A stretch of DNA of 6,711 nt, from the NCBI GenBank assembly GCA_030620375.1, contig JAUXEW010000158.1, positions 1 to 6,711 on the forward strand. The letters are read 5' to 3'. Origin of the DNA: Desulfobacteraceae bacterium. Its GTDB lineage: Bacteria > Desulfobacterota > Desulfobacteria > Desulfobacterales > UBA5616. Below the pieces are notes generated by a model that had not been told where the DNA came from, made no database searches, and saw only the letters and a program-made list of their open reading frames with translations. Positions 1 through 5,304 of the stretch are shown piece by piece (the stretch's first letter is position 1; every line of letters starts with the position of its first letter). The position numbers were made by a program, and so were the translations under genes.

Positions 1-17
1 CTGCTATTTCAACCATA

Positions 18-32
18 ATTAGACTGTCTAAT
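18..32. promoter_or_regulatory. Perfect 15-bp operator-like palindrome
   Basis: ATTAGAC-T-GTCTAAT is a perfect dyad centred at 25 and the most symmetrical member of the array. It would lie downstream of the proposed leftward -10 box, suited to blocking transcription by a bound dimer. Confidence 0.55.
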
Positions 33-74
33 AATTTGTTGTTTAAGCTGTCTAAATTAACAGCTGTAGTCAGG

Positions 75-107
75 GTTATATTTAGACAGTTCACAGCGTG
101 ATGTCAA
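75..107 (-). promoter_or_regulatory. Possible leftward promoter overlapping an operator site
   Basis: On the minus strand TTGACA, a perfect -35 box, lies at 107-102, and TATAAC, a 5-of-6 match to the -10 box, at 80-75. The 21-bp spacer is longer than the usual 16-18; an alternative TAAATA at 84-79 gives 17 bp but a poorer box. A perfect operator half-site (80-89) sits between the boxes, which fits repression by occlusion. The transcript would run out of the window to the left. Confidence 0.35.
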
Positions 108-163
108 GCAAAAAATTGATCCTTTTTTAAAATTTTTTTCTAATTAGCTGGAATATTTATTTT

Positions 164-175
164 ATATAGCTATAT
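164..175. repeat. AT-rich palindrome ATATAGCTATAT
   Basis: A perfect 12-bp palindrome in the AT-rich stretch between the two groups of operator-like sites. It differs in sequence from the array and could be a chance product of the local composition or part of an unwinding or protein-binding region. Confidence 0.3.
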
Positions 176-182
176 CAATAAG

Positions 183-195
183 TTAAACTGTTTAA
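183..195. promoter_or_regulatory. Perfect 13-bp operator-like palindrome
   Basis: TTAAAC-T-GTTTAA is a perfect dyad centred at 189. It has the same spacing and centre as the site at 18-32 but with a symmetrical change at the same position in both half-sites, the pattern expected when a dimeric protein constrains both halves. Confidence 0.5.
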
Positions 196-214
196 ATAAC
201 TGCCGGATTTTCTG

Positions 215-227
215 TTAGACTGACTAA
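215..227. promoter_or_regulatory. Near-perfect operator-like palindrome
   Basis: TTAGAC-T-GACTAA, centred at 221, has one mismatched pair. The left half is identical to that of the site at 18-32. Confidence 0.45.
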
Positions 228-290
228 ATAATAAAGATTCTCCATTTAGACACTTGATGCCGCGGACATATTGAACCCGTAAAGGCGTAC

Positions 291-1673
291 TTAAACACAA
301 TCCGGCTGTCTTTGATATACCTTTTGCCGGGCTTTTGCAGAGATTCTTAATACCTCAACCTTAATGTCAACATAATCATAAACCTTAGCCTTTTTTTTAC
401 CGTGGGCGGGTCTTAAAACCCTTCCCATATATTGTATCAACCGGCCGCTGAACTTTATCGGTGTTGCTAGAAACAGTGAGGATAAATTTTTACTATCAAC
501 CCCCTCCCCTATCAACTGGCCGGTGGCGATCAGTACTTTCAACTTTCCCTGACCCAGGCGGCTAAGCACCTTCTGTCTTTCACTCAATGTCAGATTTCCG
601 GTCAACAACTCGGACTCGATCCTATATGTGTATTTTAGCATCGCCTGGAGCGTCTCACAGTGTCTCTTTCGATCGGACAATACCAGACAGGTACCGTTGT
701 TATATAACGACTCTTGTGCAACATCCGATACGATCAGCCGGTTTCTGTCATCATTGACGGTAAGCTCGGAAAGCATCTTGCTGTATTCGTTTACCGGATC
801 AAAACAGGATTGAAAATCAGTCTCTCTGATAAAAATTTCGGCCGATAAAACATCTCCGTTTTCAACCAACCGGGTCTTATCCACCTCGTAATGAACGTCT
901 CCGAGGTGCCAGAAAATCAGCTTTGAAAGGTTGTCGCGACGCCATGGAGTTGCAGACAATCCGAGCATGTACCGGGAATTAAAACTGGTAACCGCCTCTG
1001 TAAAGGTCCGGCTGGGGCATCGATGGCATTCATCCACTACTAGAAATCCGATATGGTTGGAAACTTCATCTGCACACTTGTAAAGCGATTGTACCAAAGC
1101 AACCGTGATGGCGTCACCGATGTTTTTTTTTCCGCATCCAATTAGTCCTACGGCCTTGCCCGGAATATTAAAAAAAGCTTCTATTCTTTCTATCCATTGG
1201 AATGCAAGATCCTTGGTATGCACAACAATCAAGGCGGGTTGATCACGCTTGGCGACCATATAAAGGGCCATTACCGTTTTCCCACTGCCGGTGGGGGAAC
1301 TTAATGTCCCGAACTCTCTGGACAACATGACATCGACGGCCTTCTGCTGGAATGGCTTTAATTCTCCTGAAAAACGATAGCTCACTTTTGGCAGGAAACA
1401 TCGTTGATCGTCAACCTGGTAATCAATACCATATCGCCGACATAACCATATCAATTGACGAATATACCCCCTTGGAATCCAAAGCCCGTTATCTCTTATC
1501 TTATCATAGAACTTTAATACCTTTGGTACTCCCCTATTCCATCGCCCCATTCGATTGTTTTCAATCCATTTGGGATTCGGAAATTTAAACCGTTCGATCA
1601 GTTCATCCCGAAGCTTGGGAGGGACTTCCGATAATCTAAGATTATTTTTAATCGAAATTTTCAACTGCCACAC
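291..1673 (-). CDS. Superfamily 2 DEAD/DEAH-type helicase (SSL2/XPB-like)
   Basis: This 460-residue protein is an ATP-dependent SF2 nucleic-acid helicase or translocase. An N-terminal region of about 100 residues rich in basic and aromatic residues (ERFKFPNPKW, RMGRWNRG, PRGYIRQL) may bind nucleic acid. It precedes RecA-like domain 1: KPFQQKAV (106-113, Q-motif-like), SPTGSGKT (126-133, Walker A), VVDECHRC (212-219, a DECH form of Walker B) and GLSATPWR (238-245, motif III). Domain 2 carries motif V, TGQLIGEGVD (384-393), and motif VI, QYMGRVLRP (414-422), with likely arginine fingers R418 and R421. All catalytic motifs are intact. The annotated start is GTG at 1673, with AAGG only 4 nt upstream; TTG at 1664, with GGAG 8 nt upstream, fits ribosome binding better and would shorten the protein by three residues. 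No nuclease, methylase or phage gene adjoins it here, so a repair, phage-defence or mobile-element role cannot be chosen. The repeat upstream separates it from the metabolic operon. The family is secure; the biological role is unknown. Confidence 0.85.
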   Translation of the reverse strand: MWQLKISIKNNLRLSEVPPKLRDELIERFKFPNPKWIENNRMGRWNRGVPKVLKFYDKIRDNGLWIPRGYIRQLIWLCRRYGIDYQVDDQRCFLPKVSYRFSGELKPFQQKAVDVMLSREFGTLSSPTGSGKTVMALYMVAKRDQPALIVVHTKDLAFQWIERIEAFFNIPGKAVGLIGCGKKNIGDAITVALVQSLYKCADEVSNHIGFLVVDECHRCPSRTFTEAVTSFNSRYMLGLSATPWRRDNLSKLIFWHLGDVHYEVDKTRLVENGDVLSAEIFIRETDFQSCFDPVNEYSKMLSELTVNDDRNRLIVSDVAQESLYNNGTCLVLSDRKRHCETLQAMLKYTYRIESELLTGNLTLSERQKVLSRLGQGKLKVLIATGQLIGEGVDSKNLSSLFLATPIKFSGRLIQYMGRVLRPAHGKKKAKVYDYVDIKVEVLRISAKARQKVYQRQPDCV

Positions 1674-1681
1674 TCCGCCTT
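1673..1681 (-). promoter_or_regulatory. Ribosome binding region of the helicase gene (start ambiguous)
   Basis: The minus strand reads AAGGCGGAG, ending in the G of the GTG codon at 1673. AAGG is only 4 nt from GTG, which is short. The GGAG at 1676-1673 is 8 nt from TTG at 1664, a better spacing, so the true start may be TTG. Confidence 0.5.
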
Positions 1682-1733
1682 AACGATAATTTACGCCTGA
1701 CGACCGCGCCAAAAATCAAAAAGTTCTCTTTTC

Positions 1734-1876
1734 CGTCATTCCGGCAAAAGCCGGGCACGTAGTGAAGCTTTTTGCGCTATCCAGTAAATTGAAGCCTCCC
1801 CGCAGCAAGCTACGGGGAATGCGTTCGAATTGCTTGTTCAATGCGTTCTGGATGCCGGATCAAGCCCGGCATGACG
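1734..1876. repeat. Palindromic MITE-like intergenic repeat
   Basis: A non-coding element of about 143 bp lies between the MBL hydrolase and helicase genes. Its ends match as an inverted repeat: CGTCAT at 1734-1739 and ATGACG at 1871-1876. It contains three hairpins: CCGGC-AAAA-GCCGG at 1741-1754; CCCCG and AGC pairing with GCT and CGGGG at 1798-1817, with one mismatch; and ATGCCGG with CCGGCAT at 1852-1872. The GTCATTCCGGC...GCCGG style of terminus is familiar from dispersed intergenic repeats in proteobacteria. No transposase or reading frame of quality is inside. It may also act as a transcript-end stabiliser or boundary for the upstream operon, but no U-run follows any hairpin closely, so it is not a classical terminator. 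Whether it is multicopy cannot be seen from one window. Confidence 0.65.
1798..1817. repeat. Central hairpin of the MITE-like element
   Basis: CCCCG (1798-1802) and AGC (1804-1806) pair with GCT (1809-1811) and CGGGG (1813-1817), leaving a single C/A mismatch and a 2-nt centre that would open to a larger loop. GC-rich and likely stable as RNA. Confidence 0.6.
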
Positions 1877-1933
1877 ATTTCGAGATTTTTTACGCAGTTC
1901 TTGTCGGACCAGGCCATACTTTTGAACAAGCAA
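1830..1933. repeat. 12-bp inverted repeat, arms 80 bp apart
   Basis: TTGCTTGTTCAA at 1830-1841 and its exact reverse complement TTGAACAAGCAA at 1922-1933. The left arm is inside the MITE-like element, and the right arm is just downstream of the MBL stop codon. Perfect 12-bp pairing in a gap of 275 bp is more than expected by chance and may mark a second, nested or degraded repeat copy. Confidence 0.4.
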
Positions 1934-1948
1934 CGCGAGCGAAATATA

Positions 1949-2896
1949 CTACTCCATGATCATCTCGGCCATTTGAGTAAATAAAGCAAGCACGTCCGGC
2001 GGCGAAGTATCTTGAGAGAATTCTTTGTAAAGCGCATTGATATTGACTACCAGACGCTCCCAATCTCCCCAGGATATGTATTCTCCCAGGTCAATATCTG
2101 CCAGCGCCTCTTGTTCGGACATGCCGGCATCATAGCGTTTGCGGACTTCGGCATAGATAAATTCGAGATACCCTTTGACGGCTTCGACACCATTTTTGTC
2201 CGTGACCGGCCCGTGTCCCGGAACGATCTTTTCAACGTCCATGTCAAGCATCAGGTCACATGCTTTGACCCAGTTGGACATGGGGCCGGCCCACATGATG
2301 GGTGTGCCGCCCACAAACAGGATGTCTCCGGCAAAGATTGTCTTATTTTCAGGAATGTAAACAATCATATCACCCTCGGTATGAGCCGGACCGACTTCGA
2401 TCAATTGAACTTCCTTGGTTCCTACGCGAAGATCAAGACGTCCTTCAAAGGTCCTGGTCGCCGGACGCGGTTGAAGCCCTTTAAACTGAAAACGGCCGAA
2501 CATTTTTAAAGCAAAATCACCGGCAGGTCCCAATGTCGGGGCCAATTCCAAAAACTGGACCATGGTTTCCGGGGGTGTATTTGTCATCTCTTCGGCACAC
2601 GCTTTAGTGGCAACGATCTCCCCGTCTTTAATCAGTTCGCTACCGTAAAAATGATCACCGTTTCCATGGGTGACGACCAAGGTGTTAATTGAAGCAGCAG
2701 CCTTATTAGCCGCTGCCATTTCATCGAGCATCTCTTGAGTCATTTCCACATCAAACAGGGTGTCGATTAATAACGACTCATCCTGATCCACGACAAGGCC
2801 GGTATTGTTCAACCCCCAGGAACCATCCGGTACAAGATAAGCGTACACTCCACCACCCAAATCGTGAAGTCCTTTTGTATATGCAATCTTCTCCAT
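1949..2896 (-). CDS. Metallo-beta-lactamase-fold hydrolase with HxNxDH motif
   Basis: This 315-residue soluble protein has the MBL fold; members hydrolyse thioesters, lactones, phosphoesters or sulfate esters using one or two metal ions. Motif 1 is THGNGDHFYG (76-85), in which the canonical HxHxDH reads H77-x-N79-x-D81-H82. The remaining ligands are present: H172 in GPAHTEGD, D191 in FAGDILF, and H228 in PGHGP. A C-terminal helical tail (about 240-315) rich in Tyr and acidic residues follows, as in the longer MBL hydrolases. There is no signal peptide or membrane segment. ATG at 2896 has a strong GGGAGG Shine-Dalgarno sequence 8 nt upstream, and the gene follows the FAH gene by 25 bp, so it appears to be the last gene of the unit. 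The Asn replacement leaves one site-1 ligand altered; it may still bind metal or may favour a single metal. The substrate is unknown. The fold is certain; the role as a hydrolase in the same catabolic route as the FAH enzyme is inferred. Confidence 0.88.
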   Translation of the reverse strand: MEKIAYTKGLHDLGGGVYAYLVPDGSWGLNNTGLVVDQDESLLIDTLFDVEMTQEMLDEMAAANKAAASINTLVVTHGNGDHFYGSELIKDGEIVATKACAEEMTNTPPETMVQFLELAPTLGPAGDFALKMFGRFQFKGLQPRPATRTFEGRLDLRVGTKEVQLIEVGPAHTEGDMIVYIPENKTIFAGDILFVGGTPIMWAGPMSNWVKACDLMLDMDVEKIVPGHGPVTDKNGVEAVKGYLEFIYAEVRKRYDAGMSEQEALADIDLGEYISWGDWERLVVNINALYKEFSQDTSPPDVLALFTQMAEMIME

Positions 2897-2904
2897 TTTT
2901 CAAT

Positions 2905-2910
2905 CCTCCC
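2905..2910 (-). promoter_or_regulatory. Ribosome binding site of the MBL hydrolase gene
   Basis: GGGAGG lies 8 nt upstream of ATG at 2896, in the 25-bp gap after the FAH stop codon. It is the strongest ribosome binding site in the window and fits efficient translation of the last gene in the unit. Confidence 0.8.
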
Positions 2911-2921
2911 TGGTTTTGCGG

Positions 2922-3920
2922 TTACGGTTTAACGATACGGTTGCGGAGTATTCCCAACCCTTGCACTTCAAGCTCGACCACGTCGCCGGGTTTTATGAAT
3001 TTTTTAAGTTCGATGCCGCACCCCGTCGGCACGGTGCCGGATCCGATGATGTCACCGGGATAAAGTGTTTCAAATTGACTGACATAATTAATGATGGCGG
3101 AAAAATCATGATCCATCATGTTCGTCGAGCCTCTGCTCCATTCCTCTCCATTAACCCGGGCCACCATTGTGTTGTCTTTTCGGGGATCGAATTCATCCGC
3201 TGTCACCAGGAAGGGCCCGAACACATTGCCGGTATCCATGTCTTTGCCTTTGGTCGGACCGAGCATTCCCCCCATTTCCCTTAATTGGATGTCACGCGCC
3301 GAAACATCGTTGAAGACGGTATATCCGGCAATGTAATCCCAGGCCTCTTCCTTCACGATATTCGTACCCTTGCGACCGATCACGGCGGCGAACTCGAGTT
3401 CATAGTCCAGTTGTTCCGTATAGTCGGGCCAGACAATATCGGTCTCCGGCCCCTGGACCGATGCGCAATTCCCTTTGTAATAGATCGCCGGAATTTCGCG
3501 ATAGATCGGCGGAACGTCCATGCCTTCGGGCAGGGAGTTCTTAAGGTGGTCTAAAAAAGAAAGGGTATCGCGAATGGACGGGGGCCGAGGTAGCGGCGCC
3601 AGCAGGCGAACGGCATCCAGGGATCGAACAAGACATTCACCCTTGATTCCGCGAAGATTCGGATTATCGGCCCGGTCACCCAAGTAGGCCAAGACCTCAT
3701 TTACCGCCTTGGGACCGTGCTTTTCGTTTCTGAGATACTCGATCATGTTAGACGGCATAACCGCGTCGGCAATGGTTTGGGCTCGCGGATGATCGTCTCG
3801 TTCGGCCAGGGTCAATGCATATGCCGAATTAAGATCCAGAATCTTTTCCTGTGGGGTCACAAGGCCTAATCGCTCTATTGAACCAAAATCTCCTGTTATT
3901 TCAAATGTACATAATTTCAT
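2922..3920 (-). CDS. Fumarylacetoacetate hydrolase (FAH) family protein
   Basis: This 332-residue protein has the usual length of bacterial FAH-family enzymes, which cleave C-C bonds of, decarboxylate, hydrate or isomerise 2-oxo acids such as acylpyruvates using a bound divalent metal. An N-terminal domain (about 1-105) precedes the FAH core (about 110-330). The core shows LDYELEFAAVIGR (171-183), with E174 and E176 as likely metal ligands, GYTVFNDVSARD (199-210) with D205 as the third, GKD (225-227) before GPFLVTADEF, VNGEEW (256-261), and PGDIIGSGTVPTGCG (288-302) forming the active-site loop. The ATG at 3920 is preceded by AAGGA with 7-nt spacing. It lies 74 bp after the UroD-like gene and 25 bp before the metallo-hydrolase gene, so co-transcription is likely. 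Specific activity cannot be assigned: fumarylpyruvate hydrolase, hydroxyheptadienedioate isomerase and oxaloacetate decarboxylase types all fit. Its place beside methyl-transfer genes suggests action on the carbon skeleton left after demethylation, which is inference. Confidence 0.9.
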   Translation of the reverse strand: MKLCTFEITGDFGSIERLGLVTPQEKILDLNSAYALTLAERDDHPRAQTIADAVMPSNMIEYLRNEKHGPKAVNEVLAYLGDRADNPNLRGIKGECLVRSLDAVRLLAPLPRPPSIRDTLSFLDHLKNSLPEGMDVPPIYREIPAIYYKGNCASVQGPETDIVWPDYTEQLDYELEFAAVIGRKGTNIVKEEAWDYIAGYTVFNDVSARDIQLREMGGMLGPTKGKDMDTGNVFGPFLVTADEFDPRKDNTMVARVNGEEWSRGSTNMMDHDFSAIINYVSQFETLYPGDIIGSGTVPTGCGIELKKFIKPGDVVELEVQGLGILRNRIVKP

Positions 3921-3927
3921 CGATTTA

Positions 3928-3932
3928 TCCTT
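3928..3932 (-). promoter_or_regulatory. Ribosome binding site of the FAH-family gene
   Basis: AAGGA, in a purine-rich stretch, with 7-nt spacing to ATG at 3920. It supports that codon as the start. Confidence 0.7.
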
Positions 3933-3994
3933 TTTCTGTGGTTAAAATAAATTGGGTAATAGCGTAGTAGAGACGTCCCGGAAGTTTCTAAGAT

Positions 3995-5260
3995 TTAATA
4001 CTGCCCGTATTCAAATACGGTTTCCGTCATGGCTACTACGTTTTCCTTTTTGGATTCCAAAGGAATACCGGCGGCAGACCCGTCAACGATAAGGCCGCCA
4101 TCCGGAAAAAAATCAATCAATTCCTTGACGTAATCCTTTACCTCATTAACGGTGCCTCCAATCAAAAGCCCCGCGGGAATATCGCCCCAAAAACACATGG
4201 TATGGCTCAAAATCTCCTTGTGCTGATGACGATCAATAGTGTCATAGTGGCCCATGATTTTACCGGGTGCCAATTCGGCTAAATATTCAAGCCGACCTGT
4301 ATAATTGCCTTCCAGGAATGGTTCCGGGGTTAAACCGGCTTCAATTAAGTCCGTAAAAAGTCTTTTTAACTGTGGCCAGTAAAATCTTTCAAACTGTTTT
4401 TTACTCATGAATCCTTCAGCTCCCTTGTGCAGCGGTATAAAAACCCTTTTCAGATTCTTATTTCTTTTCGCAGCCATAATTACGGACGCCGACATCATTG
4501 GTTCAAAATACTTCACAAGGGCGAGCAGTTTATCGGGCTGCCGGTACATATCGAGCATGGTCCCTTTCATACCCCGATAATTATCTGCAACAAAATCAAA
4601 GGCGCAGATTCCTGCAAGGCTATGCAGAAGCGGATATCCCATCTCCTTTATGTCGGCAACGAGTTTGAACTGAGAGGCGATCCATCTTTTGTTTTCTGCT
4701 GCAGCCTCAACCAGTTTTTCCCAAACATCGGAAAAATGTATAGCCATACCCGGAATCCTGCTGGTCATCCAGCCGCAAAAAAAGCTTATCGGCAAAGGCA
4801 GTGCTTCCAAAGGTTCCATGGTGGATGCAAATCGTGGCATTAACTTGCGCACGGTGAAATCGGTCGGGTCTTTTAAAAAATCATCAACTTCATCAGCTAG
4901 AAGGTATTCTTTTTCGACATATTGATAGGAGAGATGATCCGGCAACCGTCTTTTTTTATTAGCGGCACCCGGCCAGTTTAGATACTTGATACCCATTAGG
5001 TCCAAAACCTTACCCGGAGTAAAGACGAAGGTGGGAGGGGCCATATCCCAGTTGAATTCTTTCATGGTCTTTTTATAGGCCTCTGCCGTCTTGTCATAGT
5101 CATACATGACATCTTTGCAACTAACTCCCTGGCATGTCGGCATAAAGAAATCGGCTAATGATGCTATGGGGACGCGGTCGGTCTTTTTAAGTGCAACGGT
5201 ATCCATGACCCTTTTTTCTCGCTCATCGTACATCCTTTTATTTTCAGTTTCTTGTGTCAT
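3995..5260 (-). CDS. UroD-family (MtaA/MtbA-like) corrinoid methyltransferase
   Basis: This 421-residue protein belongs to the uroporphyrinogen decarboxylase superfamily, but its neighbour points to cobamide-dependent methyl transfer rather than haem synthesis. Family landmarks are the N-terminal EKRVMDTVALKKTDRVP (15-31), HKGAEGFMSKKQFERFYWP (278-296), EGNYTGRLEYL (317-327), HYDTID (338-343), GDIPAGLLIGGT (359-370) and GGLIVDGSAAGIP (388-400). No H-x-C motif is visible, and the late Cys expected near the GG-[IL] segment reads SAAG, so the zinc-thiol site of coenzyme-M methyltransferases MtaA/MtbA appears absent. The frame is open from ATG at 5320, but the start chosen is ATG at 5260: GGAG lies 7 nt upstream, homology begins just after it, and the 5320 start would overlap the preceding gene. 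It lies 44 bp after the fusion gene and probably accepts the methylated substrate. An O- or N-demethylase role is inference; the substrate is unknown. UroD proper is unlikely given the context and divergence. Confidence 0.85.
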   Translation of the reverse strand: MTQETENKRMYDEREKRVMDTVALKKTDRVPIASLADFFMPTCQGVSCKDVMYDYDKTAEAYKKTMKEFNWDMAPPTFVFTPGKVLDLMGIKYLNWPGAANKKRRLPDHLSYQYVEKEYLLADEVDDFLKDPTDFTVRKLMPRFASTMEPLEALPLPISFFCGWMTSRIPGMAIHFSDVWEKLVEAAAENKRWIASQFKLVADIKEMGYPLLHSLAGICAFDFVADNYRGMKGTMLDMYRQPDKLLALVKYFEPMMSASVIMAAKRNKNLKRVFIPLHKGAEGFMSKKQFERFYWPQLKRLFTDLIEAGLTPEPFLEGNYTGRLEYLAELAPGKIMGHYDTIDRHQHKEILSHTMCFWGDIPAGLLIGGTVNEVKDYVKELIDFFPDGGLIVDGSAAGIPLESKKENVVAMTETVFEYGQY

Positions 5261-5267
5261 TTTGTCG

Positions 5268-5271
5268 CTCC
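5268..5271 (-). promoter_or_regulatory. Ribosome binding site of the UroD-like gene
   Basis: GGAG lies 7 nt upstream of ATG at 5260. It decides the start: ATG at 5281 is preceded by a T-rich stretch with no Shine-Dalgarno sequence, and ATG at 5320 lies inside the preceding gene. Confidence 0.75.
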
Positions 5272-5304
5272 AATAATCCATTAAAAAACTACAGGTTAGC
5301 GCAC

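Larger units (their letters stand above)
24..253. repeat. Six-copy operator-like array, consensus CTGTCTAAAT
   Basis: Six copies of a 10-mer occur in the AT-rich gap left of the helicase gene. Plus-strand copies are at 24-33 (first 8 bases match), 48-57 (perfect), 188-197 (one mismatch) and 220-229 (one mismatch). Minus-strand copies are at 80-89 (perfect) and 244-253 (one mismatch). Several extend into dyads of the form TTAGAC-N-GTCTAA centred at 25, 49, 88, 189, 221 and about 252. The centre spacings are 24, 39, 101, 32 and about 31 bp. Dyad symmetry suggests binding of a dimeric repressor; mixed orientation and irregular spacing argue against simple plasmid-type iterons, although an origin remains possible. 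Since the helicase ends at 291, the target is probably a gene to the left of the window. Confidence 0.65.
1..290. other. AT-rich non-coding regulatory region
   Basis: No reading frame of quality exists here on either strand. The segment holds the operator-like array, long A and T runs (110-115, 122-139) and the leftward promoter candidate. No hairpin with a U-run follows the helicase stop codon, so termination of that gene is not evident. Confidence 0.6.
1674..1948. other. Intergenic region without a supported gene
   Basis: This 275-bp gap holds the MITE-like repeat, the 12-bp inverted repeat and a direct repeat AATGCGTTC (1818-1826 and 1840-1848). The only open frame crossing it runs on the plus strand through the hairpins and has no ribosome binding site or family resemblance. 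I see no strong promoter for the helicase. Confidence 0.6.

Noticed and set aside
116..144. Rightward promoter-like TTGATC and TCTAAT boxes with 17-bp spacing
   Set aside because: A rightward transcript would be antisense to the helicase with no gene to express, and such matches are frequent in AT-rich DNA.
24..253. CRISPR array
   Set aside because: The repeats are only about 10-15 bp, spacing is irregular (24 to 101 bp) and orientation is mixed, unlike CRISPR repeats.
1762..1959. Plus-strand open frame of 65 codons in the intergenic region
   Set aside because: It runs through the palindromic repeat, so its sequence is dictated by hairpins. No ribosome binding site is visible.
2012..2509. 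Plus-strand open frame of 165 codons
   Set aside because: Antisense to the MBL hydrolase gene over motif-bearing sequence; no recognisable family.
3921..3994. Internal promoter or terminator in the 74-bp gap before the FAH gene
   Set aside because: I see no stable hairpin with a U-run and no convincing -35/-10 pair, only the ribosome binding site.
4005..4020. Hairpin CCGTATT...AATACGG over the last codons of the UroD-like gene as a terminator
   Set aside because: On the transcribed strand no U-run follows, and the stem is within coding sequence. Probably chance, or a minor stability element.
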